A program made the position numbers and the translations under genes. A stretch of 64,000 nt of DNA from TMED88 sp964515335 (GTDB taxonomy: Bacteria > Myxococcota_A > UBA9160 > UBA4427): the NCBI GenBank assembly GCA_964515335.1, contig CAZETS010000015.1, forward strand, positions 16,881-80,880. Direction: 5' to 3'. A model generated the notes under the pieces. That model searched no databases and was not told the DNA's origin. It was given only the letters and a program-made list of their open reading frames with translations. This document shows positions 1 to 8,612 of this stretch, piece after piece (positions within the stretch are counted from its first letter, which is position 1; each line of letters starts with the position of its first letter).

Positions 1-809
1 GGGGCGCGGCCCCAGGGCGTCACCACCCAGGGCTGTGTGATGTTGTGGTGGGCGCCGAGCTGCTCGAGGCGGCCCTCCAGCTCTTCGGTCAGCGGCTGGA
101 TGAGCGAGCAGCAGACGTCGAAGGGCTCACCCTCCTTGCCCAGCTCGCGGCGCGTCGCGTACAGGCCCTCGATGGTCTCGATCAGCTGGTCGGCCATCAT
201 CGGCACGCCGAGCCAGCCGTCGTTGCGAGCCGCCCGGCCCAGCGCGGCCTTGCTCGCCCCGCCCACCCAGACCGGAACGCGCCCGAGCGGCGCAGGCGAC
301 GCCAGCGCGTCGTCGAACGAGAAGAACTCGCCCTGGTGCGAGACCGTCTCGCCGGTCCACAGCTTGCGCATCACCTCGATGGTCTCGTCGAGCCGCCGGC
401 CGCGCGTGTGGAAGTCGAGGCCGCGAATCTCGAACTCCTCCTTGATCCACCCGGCCGACACGCCACAGCACACGCGCCCCTGGGTGAAGATCGAGGAGGC
501 GGCGACCGCACGCGCAGCGGTGAACGGATCGCGGAGAGCCGCGAGGTAGATGTTGGTGGCGAGGTGCAACTCCTTGGTCGCCATGCCGAGCGCCGTCAGC
601 GTCACCCAGGGATCGGGCCACGGCAGATCCTCGGGCCACCACATCTTGCCGTCGGGCGTGTAGGGATACCTCGACTCGAGCTCGCCCGTCGGCATGACGA
701 GGTGGTCGGCGATCGTGATGCCGTGGTAGCCCACCGACTCGGCGTGACGCGCGATCTCGACGAACTGGTCGAGCTCGGGAACGTTGACGAGCGAGATCCA
801 GTGCTTCAT
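1..809 (-). CDS. LLM-class (luciferase-like, TIGR03619-type) flavin oxidoreductase, 3' end outside window
   Basis: The frame is open from an ATG at 809 to the window edge, giving 269 codons without a stop, so the C-terminus is missing. The start is supported by GAGGAGG about 8 nt upstream. The protein begins MKHWISLVNVPELDQFVEIA and has the luciferase-like TIM-barrel pattern: an early GITIADH segment, a TNIYLAALRDPF strand, a GVSAGWIKEEF motif, then a VPVWVGGASKAALGRAAR segment near residue 185 typical of this family. Members use F420 or FMN to oxidise or reduce small organic substrates; which cofactor applies here is not visible. It lies 32 bp downstream of another LLM gene on the same strand, so the two are probably co-transcribed and may act on related substrates. 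Confidence 0.85.
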   Translation of the reverse strand, partial: MKHWISLVNVPELDQFVEIARHAESVGYHGITIADHLVMPTGELESRYPYTPDGKMWWPEDLPWPDPWVTLTALGMATKELHLATNIYLAALRDPFTAARAVAASSIFTQGRVCCGVSAGWIKEEFEIRGLDFHTRGRRLDETIEVMRKLWTGETVSHQGEFFSFDDALASPAPLGRVPVWVGGASKAALGRAARNDGWLGVPMMADQLIETIEGLYATRRELGKEGEPFDVCCSLIQPLTEELEGRLEQLGAHHNITQPWVVTPWGRA

Positions 810-841
810 CCGTCCGTTGCCTCCTCGAACGACGCGAGCGG

Positions 842-1723
842 CTACAGCTTCGCGATCACCGACTCGCCGTACTCGCGGATCTCGTCGACCTTCCGCTCGA
901 TCGATCGCGGCTCCTTCTCGTACGGATTGTGGAAGCTCACGATCGCATCCGTCACGCCCATCTCCGCGAGCCGCCTGATGCCGTCCGCCGAGGCGGTCTC
1001 GAGCACGGTCGGATCGAGCGAGATCGCGTGCACCTCGAAGGGCTCGTCCTCGCGGCCGTACTCCCTGCGCAGCTCGCCGATGCGCGCGATCAGCTGCGCG
1101 AGAGCCGCGTGATCGCCGCCGGCGTGCATCCAGCCGTCGCCCAGGCGCGCGGCGCGGCGCAGGGCCGGCTCGGCGTGCCCGCCGACGAGGATCGGGATGG
1201 GCTCGGTCGGCACCGGGGTCATCTGGATGCTGGGAACGTCGTAGTGCTTGCCGTGATACTCGAAGTACTCGCCGGTCCCGAGACCGCGAATGATCTCGAT
1301 CGCCTCGTCGCAGCGCGCGCCGCGCGACTTCCACTCGGTTCCCGTCACGGTGAAGTCCTCGGGCCAGGGTGACAGCCCCACCCCGAGGCCGAGCCGGTTG
1401 CCGCTCATCACCGCGATCGAGGTAGCCTGCTTGGCGACGACCACCGGCTGACGAATCGGCAGCTTGAGCACGAAGGTGTTGAAGCGCAGCCGCGTGGTGG
1501 CCGCGGCGAGCGTGGGGATCAGCACGAAGGGCTCGATGAACGGCTTGCCTTCGAGGAACTCGCGCCCGCCGTCCGGCGTGTACGGGTACTTGCTGTCGGA
1601 GACCTGCGGGTAGCAGATGCTGTCCGGCACGATGAACGAGCTGAAGCCGGCGGCTTCGGCAGCCTGCGCGACCGGGACGTAGTGGCTGGGGTCGCACATC
1701 GATTCGGCGAGCGAAAAACGCAT
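842..1723 (-). CDS. LLM-class flavin oxidoreductase (TIGR03619-like)
   Basis: A complete 293-residue luciferase-like monooxygenase-family protein. Visible family landmarks are the AAEAAGFSSFIVPDS N-terminal strand, the PYTPDGGREF segment shared with the next gene, VVVAKQATSIAVMSGNRLGLGVG, and PIPILVGGHAEPALRRAARLGDGW near residue 190. The ATG at 1723 is preceded by GAGGAT. It is the upstream member of a two-gene LLM unit with the gene ending off the window edge. The two are diverged paralogues sharing the YPYTPDG motif, which is consistent with sequential steps or a broad-range pair. Cofactor (F420 or FMN) and substrate are unknown. Confidence 0.88.
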   Translation of the reverse strand: MRFSLAESMCDPSHYVPVAQAAEAAGFSSFIVPDSICYPQVSDSKYPYTPDGGREFLEGKPFIEPFVLIPTLAAATTRLRFNTFVLKLPIRQPVVVAKQATSIAVMSGNRLGLGVGLSPWPEDFTVTGTEWKSRGARCDEAIEIIRGLGTGEYFEYHGKHYDVPSIQMTPVPTEPIPILVGGHAEPALRRAARLGDGWMHAGGDHAALAQLIARIGELRREYGREDEPFEVHAISLDPTVLETASADGIRRLAEMGVTDAIVSFHNPYEKEPRSIERKVDEIREYGESVIAKL

Positions 1724-1988
1724 GGAGATCCTCGGTTGGCGAGTGGGGAGCGGCGTGTAGGCGAGCCGGCCGCGACGGCGGCAGCGGCGCTTCGAGCGGT
1801 GATCTCACAAGGTAAGGAAGACGCACCGCCCGATCCAAGGCCGTTCGCCGTGACCCGACCGACGAGACGGGCTCGCAGGGGCCAGCAGGCCCGTCATGTC
1901 GCGCGCTCACTGCAGGAATCGGCGGCCGGGCGGCAGCCCGGGACGGCCCGGGTGCGCGCCGCCGCGTGCCCGCGGCGGCGGGGCGCCG

Positions 1989-3338
1989 CTACTCGAGCGG
2001 TGTCGCCGGGCCGTCGGCCACGATGTGGCCGAGGGTGACGCCTCCGTTCGGGTCGTCGAGGTCGGCCGGCAGGCTCGAGTTGCCGAGGTCGAAGCCGATC
2101 GGGCGGTCGGCGTCGCCGAACCGCCAGTAGTGGACGAGCGATGCATCGCTCGCGTAGGCGCCGACGGGTCTGCGCAGATCGACGAGGTGACCGCCCGCGT
2201 GGATCTCACGAAGCTCGGCATGCGACAGGGCGGTGGACCAGATCGCGACGTGACCGAGGCGTCCGCGATATCCGTTCGATTCCCACGCAGGCGACCCACC
2301 GATTCGCAGGAAGCCCTGGGCGTCGGAGAGACCGAGCACCCAGCCGTTCCACACCGAGTGCAGCAGCCTGCGGGCACCGAGGTCGAGATACACCCGGGGC
2401 TCGGTGTCGACGTCCGGGTCGAGCACCACGGCGAGGTGCTGCCAGACGTCGGCGGCCGGCGCGAGCTCGAACACGGCCTGGTAGGCGAGCGCGCCGGTTG
2501 CGTCGTGGACGTTGAGCTCGAGGTCCTTGCCCCGCAGCAGCGAGAGCGTGACGCGCTCGCTCTGCGAGCCGGCGGCGGGCTCGAGGTCGAACAGCACGCG
2601 GCGGGGCGCGTAGTCGAGGAACGGCCGCAGCCACATCGACACGCTGACCGCCCCCGAAGCACCGAGCGGTCGCGGCGCGGAGCTGCCGAGATAGAGCGCC
2701 CCGTCGTCGAACTCGATCGAAGCAAGCGCCGGCGCGTTCGTGCTCGTCGTGGCGCTCGTCGTCTCCGGGGCGTCGGCGCCGCTGCTCGGAGAAGCCCCTT
2801 TCGTCGCCGGCGCGGACGCGGATTCGAGCGGCGACGCGACGGCGCCGGAACTGCTCGACGCGGCGGTCGCCGCGCCGACGCCCTCGCCTTCCAGGTCGCC
2901 ACCGCCGGCTTTCGGACTGCCGCCGCCCGTCGGCGCCGGGGCGATGGCGGGCAGGTGCACCTCGTTCGACAGTGGGGAGAGAGCGCGGCCGTCGAAGGCG
3001 CGCAGGGCCATGTAGTAGTCGATGTCACTTCGCAGCGTGACCGGATACGACTGCACGCCGCTTGGACTTTGCGGCGCGGAGGCCTCGACGATCCGCAGGA
3101 CCGCGTCGTACTGACCGGTCGACGTGCCGACGAACAGGTCGTGGGCGGCGACGCCCGGCGAGTTCGACGGAAGCCAGCGTATGTTCACGGTGCGCGACTG
3201 CGCGCTCGGGGGCACGACCGGCGCACTCGAGCTGGCCGCTTCCGTCGAATCGACCGACCCGGACGACGGGACGACGTCGCTGCCGCAGCCGACGCCGATC
3301 ACGAGCGCAAGCAGCAGCACAACGAGCCGCACCATCAT
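1989..3338 (-). CDS. Lipoprotein with fibronectin-III-like and LamG (concanavalin-like) domains
   Basis: About 449 residues. The start at 3338 (MMVRLVV) puts a lipoprotein signal at the N-terminus with lipobox VGVGC at Cys18; longer upstream starts would bury it, so they were rejected. Residues of roughly 45-120 resemble a fibronectin type III fold (VNIRWLPSNSPGVAAHDLFVG, ending LSPLSNEVHLP). A low-complexity Ser/Ala/Thr/Gly linker follows, then a LamG/laminin-G-like jelly roll (SVSMWLRPF, VWQHLAVVLD, GRLGHVAIWSTALSHAELREI). LamG_3 domains usually bind carbohydrate or act as surface adhesion modules. It is probably a cell-surface lipoprotein; ligand unknown. It stands alone between the LLM genes and an AT-rich intergenic region. 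Confidence 0.8.
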   Translation of the reverse strand: MMVRLVVLLLALVIGVGCGSDVVPSSGSVDSTEAASSSAPVVPPSAQSRTVNIRWLPSNSPGVAAHDLFVGTSTGQYDAVLRIVEASAPQSPSGVQSYPVTLRSDIDYYMALRAFDGRALSPLSNEVHLPAIAPAPTGGGSPKAGGGDLEGEGVGAATAASSSSGAVASPLESASAPATKGASPSSGADAPETTSATTSTNAPALASIEFDDGALYLGSSAPRPLGASGAVSVSMWLRPFLDYAPRRVLFDLEPAAGSQSERVTLSLLRGKDLELNVHDATGALAYQAVFELAPAADVWQHLAVVLDPDVDTEPRVYLDLGARRLLHSVWNGWVLGLSDAQGFLRIGGSPAWESNGYRGRLGHVAIWSTALSHAELREIHAGGHLVDLRRPVGAYASDASLVHYWRFGDADRPIGFDLGNSSLPADLDDPNGGVTLGHIVADGPATPLE

Positions 3339-3754
3339 GGGCCGACGCACCGGGCGCACTGCGCCACACACGTTCGGCCGCAAGGCGTCACGCTCTTCCA
3401 TCAAGACGAGGCCGTTCCCCCGATAACCCGCCTGGTACACGGCCGGGATGATGACCCGGTCGTCTACGCGTGATGGTGATCGATGTCACAGGATAATCAC
3501 TTAGGCCGATTCCCCACACGACCCGGCCACCCACCCGTCGAACTTCGAGAGCACTCGCAGCCGGAAACGAATGGAGCCACCGGTACTTCGATAACCAAAT
3601 CAAATTATGTTTTACCAAATATGTTCTACCAAAGAAGCGGCGTCGCTACGGCGCTCTCGCGCAGCCGTAACCTCGCCGTGCGGTGTTCCTGCGTATAGTG
3701 GCTGGGCGCGGACACGCCCATGCTCGGCGCGCGAAACGAGAAAGAGGAGGCCGA
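3339..3754. other. Gene-free divergent intergenic region with an AT-rich island
   Basis: About 415 bp between a minus-strand lipoprotein and a plus-strand epimerase. The part from about 3580 to 3640 is strikingly AT-rich against the GC-rich surroundings and carries a 14-bp tandem repeat at 3607-3634. A TATAGT hexamer lies at 3694-3699, about 55 bp before the epimerase start, and could be a -10 element, but no convincing -35 is visible. Short frames here look random. It probably contains the promoters of one or both flanking genes. Confidence 0.45.
3607..3634. repeat. 14-bp tandem direct repeat in AT-rich intergenic island
   Basis: ATGTTTTACCAAAT (3607-3620) is followed directly by ATGTTCTACCAAAG (3621-3634), 12 of 14 positions identical. 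A further AACCAAAT lies just upstream near 3593-3600. On the minus strand the unit reads TTTGGTARAACATA. Directly repeated AT-rich words between divergent genes are a common operator arrangement, but no regulator is known. Confidence 0.55.
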
Positions 3755-4531
3755 TTGATCGAGCAGACGGCAGGCCCGGCCCGCCTGCAGGTGGACCCGG
3801 CGAGTGGCGGCCGCATCGCTTCCCTCGCGGTGGACGGGCTCGAGCTGCTGCTCGGCCGCAGCGACGACCCGCTGCGCTGGGGCTCGTACCCGATGGCGCC
3901 CTGGGCGGGGCGCGTGCGACGAGGCGTCTTCCGCTACGCGGGATGCGAATATCGGCTGCCGCTCCGCATGCCGCCGCACGCGATCCACGGCACCACCCTC
4001 GACCGACCCTGGCGCGACGACGGCGACGGACGCCTCTCGATCGACCTCGGCGACGACTGGCCGTTCGCGGGTCGCGCCACCCAGCAGTTCTCGCTCGACC
4101 CGGGCGGACTCGACGTCGAGCTGGCGGTCCACGCCGACGACGCGCCCTTTCCGGCAAGCCTCGGCTTCCACCCGTGGTTCGCCCGGGCGCTCTCTCGCGG
4201 AGACGAGCTCGCGCTCGACTTCGAGGCGCGGTCCATGTACCGGCGCGACGAGGACGGCATTCCCACCGGCGAGCTCGTGGCACCGCCGCCGCGCCCCTGG
4301 GACGACTGCTTCACCGATCTCGTCGCGCCGCCGCAACTGCGCTGGCCGGGCGCGCTGTCCGTGCGCCTCGAGTCCGACACCGATCACTGGGTGGTGTACG
4401 ACGAGCCCGAGCACGCGATCTGCGTCGAGCCGATGACCGGGCCGCCGGACGCGCTCAACCTCGCACCGCGGATCGTCGCTCCCGGCGACCCGCTGGTGGT
4501 CCGGATGCGGATCGCCTGGACGATCGAGTAG
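3755..4531 (+). CDS. Aldose 1-epimerase (mutarotase) family protein
   Basis: 258 residues from a TTG start at 3755, chosen because AGAGGAGG sits 4 nt upstream and the longer in-frame start gives a non-conserved Arg-rich extension. Family features: PMAPWAGRVRRG substrate-loop segment near residue 47, HAIHG with the conserved His at about residue 78, GFHPWF with the second His at about 139, and the catalytic-Glu motif CVEPMTGPPDALN with Glu at about 225. These match the YeaD/GalM-like mutarotases that interconvert alpha and beta sugar anomers in the cytosol. It is monocistronic, convergent with the VIT1-type gene (10 bp between stops). Confidence 0.85.
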   Translation: MIEQTAGPARLQVDPASGGRIASLAVDGLELLLGRSDDPLRWGSYPMAPWAGRVRRGVFRYAGCEYRLPLRMPPHAIHGTTLDRPWRDDGDGRLSIDLGDDWPFAGRATQQFSLDPGGLDVELAVHADDAPFPASLGFHPWFARALSRGDELALDFEARSMYRRDEDGIPTGELVAPPPRPWDDCFTDLVAPPQLRWPGALSVRLESDTDHWVVYDEPEHAICVEPMTGPPDALNLAPRIVAPGDPLVVRMRIAWTIE

Positions 4532-4541
4532 CAGCCCGGCT

Positions 4542-5264
4542 TCAGAGCGTGGCGCCGACCAGTCGGCCGATCAGCCAGGTCACACCGGCGGCGCCCGCCC
4601 CGAAGACCAGCTGACGCAGCGCGCCGAAGACGGCGGGGCGGTTCGTGACGACGGTGACGGCACCGCCCACCAGCAGCAGCGCGACCCCGGAGACGAGCAT
4701 CGACGCGAAGAACGCGTCGGCGACCAGCCACCACGGCAGCAGGGGGATCGCCGCACCGAGCGTGAACGCCACGAAGGACGCCAGCGCGGCCGCGATCGGC
4801 GAGCCCAGCTGGTTGGGGACGATGCCCAGCTCGAGCAGCGCATGGAAGTCGGCCGCCGGCCCGGACCGCTCGTGGATCTTGCGCGCGACGTCGGCCGCCG
4901 TATCGCGGACCAGTCCGCTCTCCTCGAGCAGGTCGATGAGGTGGCGCTCCTCCTCCTTGGGATACCGATCGATGTGGGCGCGCTCGACCTCGATCTGACG
5001 CTGCATCGACTCGCGCTGCGTAGCCATCGAGACGTACTCGCCGGCCGCCATCGAGAAGGCGCCGGCGAGCAGGCCCGCGGTGCCCGCCACCACGATGACG
5101 TCGGCGTCGCCGGTGCCGCCCGCCACGCCCATCACGAGCGCCAGGTTCGAGACCAGCCCGTCCGACATCCCGAAGACACCGGCGCGCAGCACACCGCTCC
5201 CGGTGTCGCCTCGATGCTCCTGCTCGGCCTGGTGGTAGCCTGTCGCCGGCGGCTGCTCGCCCAT
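4542..5264 (-). CDS. VIT1/CCC1-family transporter (Fe2+/Mn2+ type)
   Basis: About 240 residues from ATG at 5264. The longer frame upstream has no family similarity and overlaps the divergent promoter region. Signature: VFGMSDGLVSNLALVMGVAGG in the first membrane helix (the conserved DG is the metal-path Asp), GAFSMAAGEYVSMATQRE in helix 2, a charged cytoplasmic loop rich in Glu/Arg, and three further hydrophobic segments to a short C-terminus. The family moves Fe2+ or Mn2+ across membranes in exchange for protons; bacterial members are generally thought to export or store metal. It is divergent from a haem-motif lipoprotein, which may be coincidence. Confidence 0.87.
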   Translation of the reverse strand: MGEQPPATGYHQAEQEHRGDTGSGVLRAGVFGMSDGLVSNLALVMGVAGGTGDADVIVVAGTAGLLAGAFSMAAGEYVSMATQRESMQRQIEVERAHIDRYPKEEERHLIDLLEESGLVRDTAADVARKIHERSGPAADFHALLELGIVPNQLGSPIAAALASFVAFTLGAAIPLLPWWLVADAFFASMLVSGVALLLVGGAVTVVTNRPAVFGALRQLVFGAGAAGVTWLIGRLVGATL

Positions 5265-5370
5265 CGGCGACGAAGCTAGCAGCCCGTTACGCGGGCCTCG
5301 TCCGGCGGTACACACATTGACAGCCGCTGCGATATGACCAACATCAGCGCTTGTTAGAGGCGCCGGCTCG

Positions 5371-5434
5371 GTGGGAGCCACTGCCTGGGTGGAGAGGCAC
5401 TGCCTGGGTGGGAGCCACTGCCTCGGTGGAGAGG
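5371..5434 (+). repeat. Imperfect 37-bp tandem repeat upstream of the CxxCH lipoprotein
   Basis: GTGGGAGCCACTGCCT occurs at 5371-5386 and again at 5408-5423, each followed by NGGTGGAGAGG (5387-5397 and 5424-5434), so a 27-bp unit recurs with a 37-bp period. A third partial CACTGCCTGG lies between them (5398-5407). The second GGAGAGG forms the ribosome-binding site of the gene starting at 5443; the first is an upstream duplicate of it. Confidence 0.7.
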
Positions 5435-5442
5435 AGCGTGCC

Positions 5443-5931
5443 ATGCCGATAGACGACCGCATCCAACGCCGGACGCGTCTCGCGAGGATCGGGATGACCG
5501 CCCTGCTGGTGGGATCGCTGGCGGGGGGCTGCGCGGATCTCCCGCAGAAGACGCGGCGCCACACCTACGCGCCGAGCTTCAACTACATCAGCGACCAGCA
5601 GCTGCAGTCGGCGATGTGGCAGCTGGCGGCGGGGGTCAGCACCCTCGAGCGCATCCTTGCAGCCGATCGCGTGGTGACGCCGCAGGACCGCCTCGACGTG
5701 ATCCACACCCTCGATCAGATGGACGCGGCCGTCGCGTCGCTCGGTCCCGACGGCTGGCCCTCCAACCACCCGCGCGTCACCCGCTACGCGGGCCGGTTCC
5801 GCGAGCAGCTGGCGCGCGCCAGGCGCAACGCCGCGCTCGAGCCCCCCTCCTACTACCTGGCGGGCAACATCTCGGGGAACTGTCTGGCCTGTCACGGCGA
5901 AGCCGAGCAAGGCGAAGCCGAGCAAAACTGA
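5443..5931 (+). CDS. Small lipoprotein with one C-terminal haem c motif (CxxCH)
   Basis: 162 residues from ATG at 5443, which has GGAGAGGAG about 6 nt upstream. The N-terminus MPIDDRIQRRTRLARIG followed by a hydrophobic run ends in lipobox SLAGGC (Cys30), so it should be a membrane-anchored periplasmic lipoprotein. The middle is helical and lacks recognisable domains. Near the C-terminus CLACH (residues 147-151) is a canonical c-type haem site, followed by a duplicated GEAEQ tail. No Met axial ligand can be assigned with confidence. The position of the motif at the extreme C-terminus differs from class I cytochromes, where it is N-terminal. Function unknown; electron transfer is inference. 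Confidence 0.72.
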   Translation: MPIDDRIQRRTRLARIGMTALLVGSLAGGCADLPQKTRRHTYAPSFNYISDQQLQSAMWQLAAGVSTLERILAADRVVTPQDRLDVIHTLDQMDAAVASLGPDGWPSNHPRVTRYAGRFREQLARARRNAALEPPSYYLAGNISGNCLACHGEAEQGEAEQN

Positions 5932-6011
5932 GTAGGGGCGCGGAAGCGTCCCGATCGCACCTCCCGTCTCTCATCCCTCTCCTCCCGCGCCCCTCCGCAC
6001 CGGCGCTCCTC

Positions 6012-6047
6012 TCGCCGCTCTCGTCCCTCTCGCCGCTCTCGTCCCTC
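6012..6047. repeat. 18-bp perfect tandem repeat, two copies, pyrimidine-rich
   Basis: TCGCCGCTCTCGTCCCTC occurs at 6012-6029 and again directly at 6030-6047, inside a C/T-rich stretch (about 5960-6050) between the CxxCH lipoprotein and the CHAD gene. No gene or hairpin explains it. Confidence 0.75.
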
Positions 6048-6178
6048 TCGACCCGCGGGGCAAGCGGCCCGCTCGGCGTTCGCGCGCCGCGGCGGTCGGG
6101 AGTGATAGCTTGGGCGTTCCGGTCGGCGACGCCGTCGATGGCGGGCGCCGACCCCCCGCGCGAGGATGCCCCCCCCCG

Positions 6179-7192
6179 ATGTCCGTATCGCGCATCGTCG
6201 ACATCGAGCTGACGGTTCCGCGGCGTCCCGACGAAACCGGGCCGCTGCCCGCCCCGAGCAAGCCGCCGCCCATCGTGGTCTCGCCTGAAGGGCGGCTCGG
6301 CGAGCTGATCGAGGCCGCGCTGCAGCAGTGCCAGGGTCACCTGCTCGCGAACCGCCGTGCCGCGCGTTCGATCGACGATCCGGAGGGCGTCCACCAGCTG
6401 CGCGTCAGCGTGCGACGAGCCCGCTCGGCGCTCGCGCTCTTCGGCGGCTCGCTGGCCCGCAAGCCCGCCAGGCAGCTGCGCGGCGAGCTGCGCTGGCTGG
6501 GCGGCGCCCTCGGTCCTGCACGCGACTGGGACGTCTTCTGCAGGCAGACGCTGGCCGAGGTCAGGGGCGAGCTGCCTGATGCGCCCGGGCTGCGAAGGCT
6601 CTGCTGGGAGGCCGAGCTGCAACGGCTCACCGCCCACCGCGCCGCGGTGCGTGCGCTCGACTCCGACCGGTTCGCCTACCTCGTGCTGCGACTCGATCGC
6701 TACGTCCGCGGCGGCGAGTGGGCGGAAGACCTGGGCCGCAAGGCCAAGCGGCGTCTACAGCGCCCGGCCCGCAAGGCGGCCGCCCGCCTGCTCGACGATC
6801 TGTTCGCCGACGTGCGCGTCGTGGATCGTCCGGTCTCGCAGCTCGAGTCCGACCAGCTCCATGCCCTGCGGATCCGGGGGAAGCGCCTGCGCTACGGCAT
6901 CGAATTCCTCGCCCCGGTCCACCCGGGCAAGGCGAGCCGCCGCTTCGCGAAGCGGCTGAAGGTGCTGCAGGACGTACTCGGGCGCATGAACGACGGTCGC
7001 GTCGCCGACACCCTTCTCGACTCGCTGCTCGGCAGACTCGAGGACGAAGACCTCGAGGCGGCGACCCGCGAGCACGTCGCCCGCGCGGCCGGACTGGTCT
7101 CGGGGTGGTCGCACCGCCGCTGGGTCCACGAGCGCCGCGAAGTCGAGCAGGCCTGGCTCGCGGTTGCGGGCTCGGCGGCGTTCTGGCGCTGA
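6179..7192 (+). CDS. CHAD domain-containing protein
   Basis: 337 residues from ATG at 6179. The CHAD (conserved histidine alpha-helical) fold is evident: GVHQLRVSVRRARSALALF near residue 70 with the conserved His and basic face, then a second half with HALRIRGKRLRYGIEFL near residue 225 and KVLQDVLGRMNDGRVAD. CHAD proteins are rich in conserved His/Arg/Lys on helical bundles and bind inorganic polyphosphate, often locating to polyphosphate granules. No CYTH triphosphatase domain is fused or adjacent. It opens a run containing an amino-acid permease and universal stress proteins, so a starvation or stress setting is plausible. Confidence 0.88.
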   Translation: MSVSRIVDIELTVPRRPDETGPLPAPSKPPPIVVSPEGRLGELIEAALQQCQGHLLANRRAARSIDDPEGVHQLRVSVRRARSALALFGGSLARKPARQLRGELRWLGGALGPARDWDVFCRQTLAEVRGELPDAPGLRRLCWEAELQRLTAHRAAVRALDSDRFAYLVLRLDRYVRGGEWAEDLGRKAKRRLQRPARKAAARLLDDLFADVRVVDRPVSQLESDQLHALRIRGKRLRYGIEFLAPVHPGKASRRFAKRLKVLQDVLGRMNDGRVADTLLDSLLGRLEDEDLEAATREHVARAAGLVSGWSHRRWVHERREVEQAWLAVAGSAAFWR

Positions 7193-7260
7193 CGCAGTTT
7201 CGTCGCCCGGCGACCATCGCATCGCACGACGCCGGCCCGCCCCCTACGTTGTCGCGCCAG

Positions 7261-8484
7261 ATGGAGCACCCCGCCCTCAGCCGCGTGCTGTCACTACCGG
7301 TGCTGGTGCTGTACGGCCTCGGCACGACGGTCGGCGCCGGCATCTACGCGCTGATCGGCCAGGTCGCCGGACGCGCGGGCCCCGGCGCACCGCTCGCGTT
7401 CCTGCTGGCGGCGGCGATCGCCTCGCTCACGGCGATCAGCTTCTGCGAGCTCGGCGCGCGGCTGCCACGCGCCGGAGGCGAGGCCGTCTACGTCAGCGCC
7501 GGGCTGCGCGCGCCGTGGCTCGCAACGGCGGTGGGCGTCGCCGTGATCGCGATCGCCTGCCTGTCCGCCGCCACGGTGACCCGAGGCTTCGCGGGCTATG
7601 CGGCAGCGCTCTCGCCCGTCCCGCAGCCGCTGGCGATCGGCACGCTGCTGCTGCTGCTCGGCGGGCTGGCGGCCTGGGGGATCGGCGAGTCGGCGCGGGT
7701 GGCGGCCGCGCTCACGCTGATCGAGGTCGGCGGACTGCTGGTGGTGATCGTTGCGGGCGCCGGCAGCCTGGCCGAGCTGCCGGATCGCTGGACCGAGCTC
7801 GTGCCCGCCGCAGACGTCGAGACGTGGCTCGGCATCGGAGGCGCGTCGCTCTTGTGCTTCTACGCCTTTCTCGGCTTCGAGGACATGGTGAACGTCGCCG
7901 AGGAGGTGCGCGACGTGCAGCGCGTGCTCCCGCTGGCGATCCTGCTCACGCTGGCCGCCACCACCGTGCTCTACCTCGCGCTCACGGTCGTCGCGGTGCT
8001 CGCTGTTCCGCCCGAGGTGCTCGAGGCCAGCGACGCACCGATCGCCGACCTCTTCCACCGGCTGACGGGCCGCTCGCTGGTCGGCATCGGGCTGATCGGC
8101 GCCTTGGCCATGATGAACGGCGCGCTGATCCAGGTCATCAAGGGATCGCGGGTCCTCTACGGGCTGGCCGACCAGGGGCGCCTGCCCGCCGCCCTCGCCC
8201 AGGTGCATCCCCGGCGTCGCACGCCGACGCTCGCCACGTACACCGCGGTCGGCGTGACGGCCGTGCTGGCGTTCGGGCTGCCGATCGGCGAGCTCGCGGC
8301 GATGAGCGCCGGGGTGACGCTCGCCGTCTTCGCCCTCGCCAACCTGGCGCTCTGCTTCCTGAAGCTGCGCGATCCCGATCCGCCGGTCGTGCGGACCGTG
8401 CCGTTCGCGGTGCCCGTGGCCGGCTTCGTGTCGAGCGCGGCGTTCGTGCTCTTCGAGGTGGCGCGGCGCCTGCCCGGCGGCTGA
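7261..8484 (+). CDS. APC-superfamily amino acid permease
   Basis: 407 residues from ATG at 7261, 68 bp after the CHAD gene. The N-terminus carries the APC signature LGTTVGAGIYALIGQVAG in helix 1, followed by about eleven to twelve hydrophobic segments. EEVRDVQRVLPLAILLT corresponds to the conserved intracellular loop after TM6-7, and GSRVLYGLADQGRLPAALAQVH to the TM8 end. It would import amino acids or related amines by proton symport or exchange at the inner membrane. Substrate cannot be read. The C-terminus is short compared with typical 450-500-residue members, so there is little or no cytosolic tail. Confidence 0.87.
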   Translation: MEHPALSRVLSLPVLVLYGLGTTVGAGIYALIGQVAGRAGPGAPLAFLLAAAIASLTAISFCELGARLPRAGGEAVYVSAGLRAPWLATAVGVAVIAIACLSAATVTRGFAGYAAALSPVPQPLAIGTLLLLLGGLAAWGIGESARVAAALTLIEVGGLLVVIVAGAGSLAELPDRWTELVPAADVETWLGIGGASLLCFYAFLGFEDMVNVAEEVRDVQRVLPLAILLTLAATTVLYLALTVVAVLAVPPEVLEASDAPIADLFHRLTGRSLVGIGLIGALAMMNGALIQVIKGSRVLYGLADQGRLPAALAQVHPRRRTPTLATYTAVGVTAVLAFGLPIGELAAMSAGVTLAVFALANLALCFLKLRDPDPPVVRTVPFAVPVAGFVSSAAFVLFEVARRLPGG

Positions 8485-8612
8485 CCGGGCGCGTTCGCAG
8501 ACGCCCGTCGGCAGCGGGTCGGCTCGGCGCTGCTCGACGAATCGAGTTCGACGTGACGCCGCCGCTCCCGCTGCGGCAGCCCGTTGTATGCTCTGGGACG
8601 GAGGCAGGCCCG

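Noticed and set aside
5317..5338. TTGACA at 5317-5322 with TATGAC at 5333-5338 as a sigma-70 promoter
   Set aside because: The spacer is only 10 bp, too short, and no better -10 lies at the right distance.
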